Below are positions 1-7,885 of a stretch of DNA of 44,857 bases, piece by piece (the stretch's first letter is position 1; each line of letters opens with the position of its first letter). This DNA comes from Lachnospiraceae bacterium. Lineage in GTDB: Bacteria > Bacillota > Clostridia > Lachnospirales > Lachnospiraceae. The notes under the pieces are model-generated. The model was not told the origin of the DNA. It was given only the letters and a program-made list of their open reading frames with translations, and did no database searches. The translations under genes and the position numbers were made by a program. The stretch covers positions 1-44,857 of the forward strand of contig JAQUUX010000015.1 in the NCBI GenBank assembly GCA_028693705.1, given 5' to 3'.

Positions 1-134
1 TTGGTAGCTTAATTTTACATCAAAAAGGAATGAGATTCCTTATATTTTGGGCATTTTTTTAAAGTTGTTCATTACAATGCTGATAAAATCAGGAGCTTGT
101 GGATAAATCTGCGGAAACTCAAGCATTTTCCCAT
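1..134. other. Left-edge region without a gene
   Basis: No open reading frame with a ribosome binding site is visible here. There is a short AT-rich hairpin (arms 25-31 and 35-41, 7 bp, 3-base loop) followed by a loose T-rich stretch, which might be the terminator of a gene beyond the left edge. A single DnaA-box-like 9-mer occurs at 98-106 and is probably chance. Confidence 0.4.
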
Positions 135-162
135 TTGCTTTTTTCTTCCTGTATGATATAAT
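135..162 (+). promoter_or_regulatory. Candidate sigma-A promoter for thiT
   Basis: A TTGCTT -35-like hexamer (135-140) and a consensus TATAAT -10 (157-162) are separated by 16 bases. A second, weaker -10-like TATTAT at 214-219 would start transcription just before the riboswitch and cannot be excluded. Either would produce an RNA containing the whole TPP aptamer. Confidence 0.4.
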
Positions 163-228
163 ACAACTCGTTCCAGAAAAAAACTGTAGTTTTTTATAAA
201 AGACTTACAGTCATATTATAAAACACAT

Positions 229-318
229 GCTAGGGGAGCGAAAGCTGAGACGGCATCTTTTTCACAGATGCGGACCCTTACCACTTGAACCGGATAATAC
301 CGGCGTAAGGAAGCGGTT
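229..318 (+). promoter_or_regulatory. TPP riboswitch (THI element)
   Basis: The conserved blocks of the thiamine pyrophosphate aptamer are visible in order: a GGGG...GCTGAGA block (233-256), a GGACCCTT block (about 271-278), TTGAACC (286-292) followed by GGATAATACC, and a GCGTAAGGAAG end. It lies directly upstream of thiT on the same strand, as expected for thiamine-responsive control of a thiamine transporter. The aptamer is followed within 10 bases by a hairpin that covers the thiT ribosome binding site, which is probably the expression platform. Confidence 0.95.
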
Positions 319-324
319 ATTCAC

Positions 325-359
325 ATCCTCTTTGCATGTTATCAAAGGAGGATTTTTTT
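325..359 (+). promoter_or_regulatory. Expression-platform hairpin covering the thiT Shine-Dalgarno
   Basis: A 10-bp stem with one bulged G pairs 325-334 with 343-353 around an 8-base loop. Seven T residues (353-359) follow and the thiT ATG comes immediately after. The 3' arm contains the full AAAGGAGG ribosome binding site (344-351). The structure could act as an intrinsic terminator, as a translational block, or both, when TPP is bound to the aptamer upstream. That reading is inferred from the geometry; the competing antiterminator pairing was not worked out. Confidence 0.7.
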
Positions 360-1061
360 ATGTCACAAATTTTTGCAACACAGGTTATGGATGAATGGGG
401 CGATACTACCTATGCATTAACACCGGCCGGCTATATAGCCCTCATCATTATTATGATCGTTATTTTAATCCTTGGATGTCTGCTTCGTTCCGGCAAAGAA
501 ACGGAAAAGAAGGCTCAGGCTTTTCCAACAAAACAGCTCGTCTTCTCTGCCATGGCAATTGCACTTGCTACTGTAACCAGTTACCTGAAGATCATTCACA
601 TGCCTATGGGCGGTTCCGTTACAGTATTCAGCATGCTGTGTATTACCCTGATCGGCTACTGGTACGGTCTTGGCTCCGGTCTGTGTGCTGCTGTCGCTTA
701 CGGCTTTTTGCAGCTGATTATCGATCCTTATATTATCAGCATTCCACAGATGTTAGTAGACTATATCTTCGCATTTGGTGCTTTGGGTCTTTCCGGAGTA
801 TTCACTAACAGCAAACATGGTCTGATCAAAGGTTACATACTGGGTGTTCTTGGCCGATACTTCTTTTCCTTCCTTTCCGGCTGGATCTTCTTTGGCATGT
901 ATGCCGCTGATTATAATATGTCTGCACCGATTTATTCACTGGTATATAACGGTGCTTACTTAGGTCTTGAAGGTGTTTTCACCATTATATTGATTGCTAT
1001 TCCACCGGTTGCAAAAGCATTAGGCACGGTAAAATCCATGGCCTTAAATGAAAACCGGTAA
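360..1061 (+). CDS. thiT: Thiamine-specific ECF transporter S component ThiT
   Basis: Membrane substrate-binding subunit that captures thiamine for an energy-coupling factor transporter. The shared EcfA/EcfA'/EcfT module is not encoded in this window. The 233-residue protein has an N-terminal hydrophobic helix (about 22-42), then the S-component fold starting near residue 57. It contains the glycine-rich MPMGGSVT segment (81-88), which resembles the ThiT loop after helix 2, and an aromatic- and Gly-rich region (about 100-125) ending in a DP pair. I chose the ATG at 360 because AAAGGAGG lies 8 bases upstream; an in-frame ATG at 336 would place that site inside the gene. The TPP riboswitch in front independently supports thiamine as substrate. 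The extra N-terminal helix makes it longer than the usual 6-helix ThiT. No other thiamine gene is nearby. Confidence 0.93.
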   Translation: MSQIFATQVMDEWGDTTYALTPAGYIALIIIMIVILILGCLLRSGKETEKKAQAFPTKQLVFSAMAIALATVTSYLKIIHMPMGGSVTVFSMLCITLIGYWYGLGSGLCAAVAYGFLQLIIDPYIISIPQMLVDYIFAFGALGLSGVFTNSKHGLIKGYILGVLGRYFFSFLSGWIFFGMYAADYNMSAPIYSLVYNGAYLGLEGVFTIILIAIPPVAKALGTVKSMALNENR

Positions 1062-1110
1062 TACCACAGGACATTTATATATCTGTTTCTATCAAAATCA
1101 TACATGAAGC

Positions 1111-1183
1111 AAAATGGCTGTAACAGCTTCCGTACCTATCTTTCCATGATATGTACAGAAACTGCAACAGCCATTTTATTTTA
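1111..1183. terminator. Long hairpin between convergent genes, likely bidirectional terminator
   Basis: Positions 1111-1135 pair with 1153-1177 in 21 of 25 positions, with an 11-bp perfect base and a 17-base loop. A T-rich run follows on the plus strand, and the A-run at the base gives T residues on the minus strand. It lies between thiT (plus) and the MCP/Cys-rich gene pair (minus), which converge here, so it can stop both transcripts. It is longer than a typical intrinsic terminator. Confidence 0.65.
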
Positions 1184-1207
1184 TCGTTTTATTTTAATAT
1201 TTTCATT

Positions 1208-1381
1208 TTACATCTGATGTCTTACAACCTTATACTCATCACCGGACTGATAATACGGGCACGCAGACATGGTACTGGATAAAAACCGCTGCATCTCATC
1301 CTCATCCAAATTCACACCACAGGTATAGCACTCGTAATCCTCATCATATTCATAGAAAGCACAATAATCACAATTTGTCAT
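1208..1381 (-). CDS. Small Cys-rich protein, DUF6472-like
   Basis: A 57-residue protein with two CxxC pairs (C4/C7 and C18/C21) plus C41, in an acidic, Tyr-rich context (runs such as YEYDEDYE). The pattern matches my recollection of the DUF6472 family of small clostridial proteins, whose function is unknown. Four cysteines in two CxxC knuckles suggest metal binding, most simply zinc. Its ATG overlaps the TGA of the upstream chemoreceptor gene by 4 bases (ATGA), so translation is probably coupled and both are on one mRNA. There is no strong separate ribosome binding site, only a G-rich stretch at the end of the MCP gene. No signal peptide or membrane segment is visible. The family assignment is from memory of sequence shape, not from a search. 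Confidence 0.8.
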   Translation of the reverse strand: MTNCDYCAFYEYDEDYECYTCGVNLDEDEMQRFLSSTMSACPYYQSGDEYKVVRHQM

Positions 1382-2862
1382 GCTTCGCCCCCAAATACCT
1401 TCTGCCCCTTCTGGCTCATATCCATAATGGTCTTCTCTACACGTTCCAATAGAGAAAGCATCTTTCCCGATAACTCTTCTGCCTGTTTGTATAACATCTC
1501 AGCCTTTCCGGTATCTTCAGACTGGATAGCTGCAATGATGTCATCTCCTTTGTAATGGAAGCTGTGATGAATGGTGTCAATTTCTTTCCAGTCAGCAGCC
1601 AGACTTGGATGTTCCACCTGTAATGCCTGATAGAAATGACCAAAAGCACATTTATTGGAATTGGTCTGCAATGGCTGAAGCGTCATAGTCTCTGTCATAT
1701 TCTGAATCTTACCGAGCCAGTCTGTATGAGCCTTTTTCGCTTTTCTGATGACATCGAGAAGGTCATCATTGCTGACAGCATGCTCCCCTTCCCTGAGACC
1801 TGCATACAGATCAACCGAAATAGCGGAAATCCGATCATCTATTTTGGCAATATTCTTGGCATATGTCACGCTTTCCATTGCGGCTCCATGAATATCCCGG
1901 GTCATCTCACTAAGTCTCTGTGCATCTCTACTGGAATCCTCCATGGTACGGTCAATTTCGCCTGCTGCAGCTTTAATACCCGCCATAGCCTCATTGATCA
2001 CGCCCACTTCATTTACCAATCCCTGCATCATTTCCACATTTGATCCCACAGTTTCAGAAACCATGTCAATTTTTTCACTCATTTTGCCGGTGGATTCCAT
2101 GGTACGTACCATGCTCTCTTTGCCTTCCGTTGCTGCCTGATGTATATTCTCTACAAAACTTCTCATGCCATCCAGATTTTTCTTGGTATCGTCGGCCAGG
2201 ATTCTGACTTCATCTGCTACCACGGCAAATCCTTTTCCCTGTTCACCGGCTCTTGCTGCTTCGATGGACGCATTCAGTGCCAGCAGATTGGTCTGCTTTG
2301 CGATTGCCTGTACGCTTTCCACAATCTTTCCTACTTCAGTTGCCAGATCCACCAGCTGCTCAATCTTAATATTCATCTCATGGGTAGCATCTACCACATT
2401 TTCCTTTAATTCACCAACTTCTTTTAATAATGTCATGCTCTCATAGTTCTTAGCAGCAAACTGATCTGATTCGTCAGAAAGCTTTTGTAATGTTTCTGCG
2501 GTAGTATCAATTGTATCCGTTACCTGGTTCATGGTTGCATTTGTTTCTTCTACAACCGCCAGATTAGCTTCACTTAAAGTTGCAAGCTCGTCTGCGAAAT
2601 TCATCAGCTGATTGGAAATATGTCCCATTTCAACATCAAAAGAACTCGTGGTACTGGCCACATTCAATACATCTTTCGCAGCATCTGCCATTTTTTTCTC
2701 ATTTTTCAGCATTCTGCGCAAATGACCTATAACCACATTATGTACGCCATAATCACTGGAGGGCAATTTTGTATCTTCTCCCTGAAGTGCCTGATTCAAA
2801 TTTTTTAACACACAGTTCATTTCTGCGCAGGAACCTTTTTTTTGTATCTTTTGAAACAGCAT
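1378..2862 (-). CDS. Soluble methyl-accepting chemotaxis protein with C-terminal CZB domain
   Basis: Cytoplasmic chemoreceptor that should control a CheA/CheW array; no che genes are in the window. The 494 residues contain no membrane segment. Residues about 60-180 are predicted coiled coil, and the highly conserved signalling hairpin tip is near 186-225 (AIAKQTNLLALNASIEAARAGE). The last 120 residues form a CZB (chemoreceptor zinc-binding) domain with the expected ligands H379, C405, H432/H433 and H436. In other bacteria CZB domains bind zinc and respond to zinc or to oxidants such as hypochlorous acid. The start at 2862 is supported by a GGGAGG ribosome binding site 8 bases upstream and by a promoter at 2904-2932. 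It overlaps the downstream Cys-rich small gene by 4 bases. Confidence 0.92.
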   Translation of the reverse strand: MLFQKIQKKGSCAEMNCVLKNLNQALQGEDTKLPSSDYGVHNVVIGHLRRMLKNEKKMADAAKDVLNVASTTSSFDVEMGHISNQLMNFADELATLSEANLAVVEETNATMNQVTDTIDTTAETLQKLSDESDQFAAKNYESMTLLKEVGELKENVVDATHEMNIKIEQLVDLATEVGKIVESVQAIAKQTNLLALNASIEAARAGEQGKGFAVVADEVRILADDTKKNLDGMRSFVENIHQAATEGKESMVRTMESTGKMSEKIDMVSETVGSNVEMMQGLVNEVGVINEAMAGIKAAAGEIDRTMEDSSRDAQRLSEMTRDIHGAAMESVTYAKNIAKIDDRISAISVDLYAGLREGEHAVSNDDLLDVIRKAKKAHTDWLGKIQNMTETMTLQPLQTNSNKCAFGHFYQALQVEHPSLAADWKEIDTIHHSFHYKGDDIIAAIQSEDTGKAEMLYKQAEELSGKMLSLLERVEKTIMDMSQKGQKVFGGEA

Positions 2863-2903
2863 ATTCTACCTCCCATAGTCAGCTTATAGCTGTACGTATT
2901 TCT

Positions 2904-2932
2904 ATTATAAGATATTAAAAATGTGAAAGCAA
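2904..2932 (-). promoter_or_regulatory. Sigma-A-type promoter for the chemoreceptor gene
   Basis: Read on the minus strand there is a TTGCTT -35-like box (2932-2927), a 17-base spacer and a consensus TATAAT (2909-2904). Transcription would start near 2897, about 35 bases before the ATG of the MCP gene. No sigma-D-like flagellar promoter motif was evident. Confidence 0.55.
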
Positions 2933-2966
2933 TAAAAAAATGGCATCGGTCACAAGAACCGACGCC
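2932..2966 (-). terminator. Intrinsic terminator after the yfhO-like gene
   Basis: On the minus strand a 9-bp stem (2966-2958 with 2950-2942, one G-U pair) encloses a 7-base loop and is followed by ATTTTTTTATT. It ends the LTA-synthase-like/YfhO-like transcript and overlaps the -35 box of the chemoreceptor promoter. Confidence 0.75.
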
Positions 2967-3058
2967 CAAGAAAAAGGGGAATTTTTCTATGACCTAATCA
3001 TATCACGCATTCACGAAATGAACAAGAGAAAATTTTGTTAAGTATAGACAAAATTCGA

Positions 3059-5653
3059 CTAAGCTTCTTTTTTCTTCATAATATAGTTAAATAAGAAGAT
3101 GCCAAAGCAGATCAGGCTGATACCAATGCCCCAGTTCAGACCAAGTGCATGGTACTGTAGTTTAATGGTATGATCTCCTTTAGTCAGATTCACACTGATA
3201 TATGCATCTTCAAATACCGTGATTGGTGTCTTTACTCCATCTACATACAGTTCCCATCCTTCTTCATGAGGAATGGAAGTAACCAGCAGTCTGTTCTCCG
3301 GAACAGAAATATGACCTTCTACCGTTGTACTGGTATAAGAATCCACAACCAAAGGATGCTCTCCCATTTTTCCAATCAGTTCCGACAGAATATTTTCATT
3401 CAAAATACAGGATTTCAGACTCAGATCCTCTACCGGTTCCTCTGTCTTTCTGGCAGTAGCACTTAATGTTACTGTTTCTCCCGCCTCTAAATACCCCAGA
3501 TCCAACAGATATTCCTGATAAACCTTTGTAAATTTCTTTTTTTCATCTTCTCTGTTTTCATAAACAGCAGTTACCGTATCCACACCACTGCTTAAACACG
3601 TAATATAATAATATCCGTTTCTGGTAGCAGTGACGGATTTTTTGCCTTCTGCAAGATCCTTTGTTTCTGTCAATGTGTACAGATCTGCATCAATGCCAAA
3701 CGCTTCTGCAAGACGATTCTGCGTCGTAATGGCACCTGTTTCTTCATAGTCCCAGTAATCACTTAAATGCTCATCTACTGCATAGCCAAGCGGCAGCCAG
3801 TATCTGTTTTCATATAAATATACATCACCCTCACTGTCCACCAGCTTTCTAAGTGTATTAGATTCATCCGGACTGTCCGAAATCAGATATTTCACCGACA
3901 GCATAGCATTTGCCAGTGGTGTCGCACCCTTATTGCAATAAAAGGTTTTGCTGCCAAGCATTCCCATTTCTTTATAAAAAGCAGCTACAGGATAATGCGT
4001 CGTGGAAGAAAAAATGGAGGCTGAATTAAATCCGATCTTCATGGCATCATTTTTCGTCAGTCTTTCCTTATCTTCAACACGATAAAAAACTGTCTCATCC
4101 TCTGCTTCCGTTCTCGCCAAAAGAGTTTCCATTTCCGGTACCTGATCCATATAAGTAGACCGGCTCGTGGTCTTGATACTGGTAATCATAGTGTTCACCC
4201 CCACCTCTGTAATGGTGGTTAAAAAGGCCAGCCACAACGCTATGATTCTCCACTTCGCCTGATACCTGTACATGATAAGTAACAGCAGATAAATTCCTAA
4301 AAACAGTGCCGTCAGAGGATACGCATGATTAGGCTCATAATACTCTGTCTGGTTAAAGAAAAAGCCAAGTCCCACCAGTCCAAATGCCATGGCAAAAGCA
4401 ACCGCCAGCTTCCAGATCTTCATCTGTGGCAGGTGCCAGAATACCTCATAGCACATGGTCAACAGTAAAAACGTGTACAAATAGCTCTGTCTGGATGGCA
4501 GTGAATCCGGATAGTGGAGACCATGCCAGATAAAATCCAGAACATTACAGGAAAAGCTGAGCCAGAAAAATCCAATCAGGCTGACACGAATCAGTCTGGA
4601 GCGCTTTGGAATCTTTCGATCAAGCACAAATAAAACTACCAGGAACAAAACTGCCACACCGCTATACAAATTAGGCCAGTGTTCCAGCATCAGTTCGTTT
4701 TTGACACCAAGACACATCCTGGTCATTTCTTCCAGAAAATTAAAATAAAATTTTATGGTATCCGGAAAATTTATCTTACTGAACTTTGTTACCTTTAGCG
4801 CCATCATCTCCGGCAACATAACAATAGCTCCTGTTCCTCCCGCCAACAGAGAGTACAGGAAAAAATTAAAAACAGACTGCCATTTAGAGGGATGCATGCA
4901 AAGCATATAGGCATAGTACAGCACCAGAAAGATACAAAGCATGATACATAAATAATAATTCGAAATGATAGCAAGACTTAAAGACAAGTAATATAAAGTT
5001 GTCTTATTTTCCAATACCAGTTCTTCCAGTCCCAGGATCACAACCGGTGCCAGGCAGATCACATCCATCCACATGATGTTCCAGTTATAGGCTGCCCAGA
5101 ATCCAGACAGCGCATAGAAAAGGGCAAACATTACATCTGCCATTTCCCTAATCGGCATCTCCTGCATTTTACCGTTTCCTGCGATTACCGGCAAACCACC
5201 CGGAAACCCTGCTGTTAAAGCGGTATGTTTTTTCAAATACCAGGCAAAGAAATATCCGCTAAGCCCTGTCTTTAACATGATAAGCAATGTCATGAATTCA
5301 ATGACATATGCTTTCGGACATAATAAGAGCAGCCAGTTTAATGGACTTGCCAGGTAATAAGCATACAAACCGCAGAAGTTAGTTCCTATTCCTGCATGCC
5401 AGGAATACAGCAGGGAGTCCCCTGTCTGTAGTTTATCCAGAAACTCCGTAAAGAAAGGCATATACTGGTTGTACATGTCTGTTCTCAAAAAACTCCTTGT
5501 TCCAAAAGGATAAATACCGCGAACAATACAGGTTAAGAGCATCACTGCTACCGGAATAATAAAAGCAAGATATCTCTTATCCGAAAAGAAGCCTTTCTTT
5601 TCTTTTTTTTGCTGTTTGGGCATACGCCCTGCTAATCTTTTAGTTTTCCTCAT
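3059..5653 (-). CDS. YfhO-family polytopic membrane protein
   Basis: Large membrane protein of about 864 residues. The N-terminal half has many hydrophobic helices typical of the YfhO/GT-C-like family. A long extracytoplasmic domain follows (about 480-830), then a final helix at the C-terminus with a positively charged end (MKKKEA). YfhO in Bacillus and its Listeria relative are implicated in glycosylating lipoteichoic acid from an undecaprenyl-linked sugar; this is family knowledge, not shown here. The gene overlaps the end of an LTA-synthase-like gene by 14 bases, which fits a shared job on a cell-surface glycopolymer. I prefer the ATG at 5653. A TTG two codons earlier (5659) is possible, and neither has a strong Shine-Dalgarno, so translation is probably coupled to the upstream gene. 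The terminator at 2932-2966 ends the operon. Confidence 0.85.
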   Translation of the reverse strand: MRKTKRLAGRMPKQQKKEKKGFFSDKRYLAFIIPVAVMLLTCIVRGIYPFGTRSFLRTDMYNQYMPFFTEFLDKLQTGDSLLYSWHAGIGTNFCGLYAYYLASPLNWLLLLCPKAYVIEFMTLLIMLKTGLSGYFFAWYLKKHTALTAGFPGGLPVIAGNGKMQEMPIREMADVMFALFYALSGFWAAYNWNIMWMDVICLAPVVILGLEELVLENKTTLYYLSLSLAIISNYYLCIMLCIFLVLYYAYMLCMHPSKWQSVFNFFLYSLLAGGTGAIVMLPEMMALKVTKFSKINFPDTIKFYFNFLEEMTRMCLGVKNELMLEHWPNLYSGVAVLFLVVLFVLDRKIPKRSRLIRVSLIGFFWLSFSCNVLDFIWHGLHYPDSLPSRQSYLYTFLLLTMCYEVFWHLPQMKIWKLAVAFAMAFGLVGLGFFFNQTEYYEPNHAYPLTALFLGIYLLLLIMYRYQAKWRIIALWLAFLTTITEVGVNTMITSIKTTSRSTYMDQVPEMETLLARTEAEDETVFYRVEDKERLTKNDAMKIGFNSASIFSSTTHYPVAAFYKEMGMLGSKTFYCNKGATPLANAMLSVKYLISDSPDESNTLRKLVDSEGDVYLYENRYWLPLGYAVDEHLSDYWDYEETGAITTQNRLAEAFGIDADLYTLTETKDLAEGKKSVTATRNGYYYITCLSSGVDTVTAVYENREDEKKKFTKVYQEYLLDLGYLEAGETVTLSATARKTEEPVEDLSLKSCILNENILSELIGKMGEHPLVVDSYTSTTVEGHISVPENRLLVTSIPHEEGWELYVDGVKTPITVFEDAYISVNLTKGDHTIKLQYHALGLNWGIGISLICFGIFLFNYIMKKKEA

Positions 5654-7469
5654 AATCAAAGAGATAATAGTACTGCAGTATCCTGTAATCGTTTAAAGAA
5701 GCCTCTGCATCAGATGCTTCTACACGAGTTCCGTCAGGCAGCTGTATTTTCTGCGCTGACAAGACCTGGTACTTCTCTTCCTCCTCTTTTAAAAATGCCT
5801 GAAATGCCGGCAAAGGCATACCAATATGTGTTAACAGATTTTCTCCCAAATAATTTGCAGAGGTATCTGTGCTGCTCTTTTCCGCTGTGTCAAAGTTTGT
5901 CCAGATGATATAAGGAACCTCATAGCGGCTTGCTTTTTCCTCATCGGTCAGTTCACGGATATTACGCCCGTTTGCGCTATATACATACTTTGCCACAGAA
6001 TCACTTGGCTGATGATCTCCAAAGAATACAATGGCCGTTTTTTCCTGTTTAGCAGAAAAATAATCAACCATTTTCTTTAATGACTCATCGGACTTTTTGA
6101 TCAGTGTCAGATATCTTGACAAGACCTCTGCTTTCTCATCCCCTGTGAAAACATCTTCTGTCAGGTTTGGATAGGCATCTGTATATGAACTGTGATTTTG
6201 CATGGTAACATTAAATACAAACAATGGTGTTCCCGGCTCTTTGTTTTCGTATGTCTCGATAATCTTGTTCACGCAACTGTCATCATCCACATATTTACGC
6301 AAAATAGTTGCATCTGTAAAATCATCTTCAAAAAGTGACCGGTCAAAACCAAAATCCCGATAAACCACGTCACGGTTCCACCCTGTTGCATGATAAGGAT
6401 GCATAGCAACTGTTTCATAACCCAGATCGTTAAAGTAAGACACAAGAGAAGGAATCGGACCTCTGATATACTGTTGGTAAGGGATACTGCCCTCCGGCAG
6501 AAACGCCATGGTATTGCCTGTCAAGAATTCAAATTCTGTATTTGCAGTATTACCACCCAGTACTGAAACATTCAGATAACCGGATACGGTATTCTCAGCA
6601 CCGGCCTGCAGACTATGAACAAATGGCATATAATCCACATTGGTATCCAGCTGATCCAGTACCGCCAGATCTGAAAATGCCTCATTCATTATCACAATAA
6701 CATTTACCGGATCCTCTGAAACTTCATTTAATGCAGCCTTTTCGTTTTCCGCATCACTGAAGCCTGCCAGTATTTCTTCTGCTTTTTCCACGGAATAACC
6801 GTCCGGCTTCTTCACTGTCAGATATTGCAGGTCAATTAAAAACGCATTAACCGTTCCATCTCTAAAAGTCATCGTGTCCGGTGTGAAAAGTTTGTCATAG
6901 TATCCCATTTTGGAAATAAAAGTTTTCTGATGAAGTTTTGATGTATATACCCATAAACTAACACAGGAAATCAGAAACAGGCTCAGTCGAATCACCCATT
7001 TCACCATTTTTTTATCTTCCCGTACAAAAGGAAGCTTCTCAGGCAGCTTCAGTGAAATTCTGCTCTCTGCTAATAGCAGTGCCAGCGTAAGAAATATTAC
7101 CATGATAACTGTCTTTGTCAGTGAATAATCATAGTTGTCAGCCACACTGGCAGCTGTTTTTACCGAAAAAATATCCCAGGGTACAATTGGTTTTGACCGG
7201 AACGCCATAACATAATAATTTGCCATTCCAAATACAAAAGTAAATATTGTTTCTATGATAAGAGCATACTTTACCTTCCCCAGTATACTTACCAGAAAAA
7301 GTAACAGCAGTTCAAAGAACAGGATGTTATAGAATTGAATAGGAACTTTCATGGTTTTCCATGGGTTATGGGTGAACCATTCCAGTAAATAAAAATTGAC
7401 CATCGGACACAAAAGGGTCCAGATGATCTGCATTGGTCTGCACGCGATCAGTTGTTTTATTTTTTTCAT
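5640..7469 (-). CDS. LTA synthase family phosphoglycerol transferase (sulfatase fold)
   Basis: A 609-residue protein with about five N-terminal membrane helices (within residues 12-180), then an extracellular alkaline-phosphatase/sulfatase-type domain. Key residues of LtaS-type enzymes are visible: a metal-binding Glu in MNEAF (E263), the nucleophilic Thr in GGNTANTEF (T308), HPYH (357-360) and the metal pair in FFGDH (D485, H486). Such enzymes transfer glycerol phosphate from phosphatidylglycerol to a glycolipid or polymer at the outer membrane face. The start at 7469 follows an AAGGAGA ribosome binding site 8 bases upstream; an in-frame ATG 16 codons earlier would put that site inside the gene. 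A large inverted repeat surrounds the ribosome binding site and overlaps the promoter. Whether it is a true LtaS or a decorating paralogue cannot be told from sequence alone. Confidence 0.88.
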   Translation of the reverse strand: MKKIKQLIACRPMQIIWTLLCPMVNFYLLEWFTHNPWKTMKVPIQFYNILFFELLLLFLVSILGKVKYALIIETIFTFVFGMANYYVMAFRSKPIVPWDIFSVKTAASVADNYDYSLTKTVIMVIFLTLALLLAESRISLKLPEKLPFVREDKKMVKWVIRLSLFLISCVSLWVYTSKLHQKTFISKMGYYDKLFTPDTMTFRDGTVNAFLIDLQYLTVKKPDGYSVEKAEEILAGFSDAENEKAALNEVSEDPVNVIVIMNEAFSDLAVLDQLDTNVDYMPFVHSLQAGAENTVSGYLNVSVLGGNTANTEFEFLTGNTMAFLPEGSIPYQQYIRGPIPSLVSYFNDLGYETVAMHPYHATGWNRDVVYRDFGFDRSLFEDDFTDATILRKYVDDDSCVNKIIETYENKEPGTPLFVFNVTMQNHSSYTDAYPNLTEDVFTGDEKAEVLSRYLTLIKKSDESLKKMVDYFSAKQEKTAIVFFGDHQPSDSVAKYVYSANGRNIRELTDEEKASRYEVPYIIWTNFDTAEKSSTDTSANYLGENLLTHIGMPLPAFQAFLKEEEEKYQVLSAQKIQLPDGTRVEASDAEASLNDYRILQYYYLFDYEEN

Positions 7470-7510
7470 AATATTCTCCTTGGCTAATTTACCAGCCAGG
7501 AGAATATTAT
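7468..7510 (-). repeat. 17-bp inverted repeat over the ribosome binding site and promoter -10 of the LTA-synthase-like gene
   Basis: Positions 7468-7485 and 7494-7510 are reverse complements over 17 bp with one bulged base, around an 8-base spacer. In the mRNA sense the downstream arm contains the AAGGAGA ribosome binding site and the first two bases of the ATG. The upstream arm overlaps a TATAAT -10 box. It could be a ribosome-occluding RNA hairpin or a repressor operator in DNA. No T-run follows it, so it is not a terminator. Confidence 0.75.
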
Positions 7511-7533
7511 AATACATTGAGGTGAAATAGCAA
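7506..7533 (-). promoter_or_regulatory. Candidate promoter of the LTA-synthase-like/YfhO operon
   Basis: Minus-strand TTGCTA (7533-7528), a 16-base spacer and TATAAT (7511-7506). Transcription would begin near 7499, inside the first arm of the inverted repeat at 7468-7510, so only the inner GGCT/AGCC part of the hairpin would remain in the RNA. Confidence 0.45.
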
Positions 7534-7564
7534 CCTTTTTCATAGAATCTTCAGAATTGAAATT

Positions 7565-7885
7565 TTATTTAATGACCCAGGGATCGGTCTCTTCCAATCC
7601 CATATGATATAATTTCTCAGTATCCTTATTCCATGTATCATCCGGTATATAATCATGTAAAATCCGTATGATATTCTTTTCATGTATGTCCGCCGGCTCA
7701 TAGTGCTCCAGAACAGATAAAAGTCGCTGTTGCAGTTCCACCGGGGAGTCAAACACCGGAATCGCTGTATCTGTCAGTTTGCTCAAAAGTCCGCAGGCAT
7801 AGGCCATTTCATAGTTTCCAAGCATAACGGACGTATCTGCATCAGACTTTAATATAATTGCATTTTTAGCCAATACTGGTACCAT
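7565..7885 (-). CDS. Protein of unknown function downstream of sigE
   Basis: I do not recognise this protein. From the ATG at 7885 it has 106 residues and is acidic and soluble, with no signal peptide, membrane helix or cysteine-metal motif. It is probably alpha/beta followed by a helical C-terminal half (residues about 45-100, rich in Leu, Glu and Asp). I chose 7885 because AGAGG lies 7 bases upstream; the upstream in-frame ATG at 7903 lacks a ribosome binding site. It begins 46 bases after sigE ends on the same strand with no terminator between them, so it is probably in the spoIIGA-sigE transcript. The sigG gene usually found in this place is not here. No terminator was found after it. Confidence 0.65.
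   Translation of the reverse strand: MVPVLAKNAIILKSDADTSVMLGNYEMAYACGLLSKLTDTAIPVFDSPVELQQRLLSVLEHYEPADIHEKNIIRILHDYIPDDTWNKDTEKLYHMGLEETDPWVIK

Noticed and set aside
98-106. Consensus DnaA box (TGTGGATAA on the plus strand)
   Set aside because: A single 9-mer is expected by chance about once in several windows of this size, and no cluster of boxes or dnaA/dnaN genes is nearby.
336-359. Upstream ATG of thiT at 336
   Set aside because: It lies in the riboswitch hairpin and would place the ribosome binding site inside the coding region.
2140-2446. Plus-strand frames within the MCP gene
   Set aside because: Shadows of the chemoreceptor's repetitive coding sequence.
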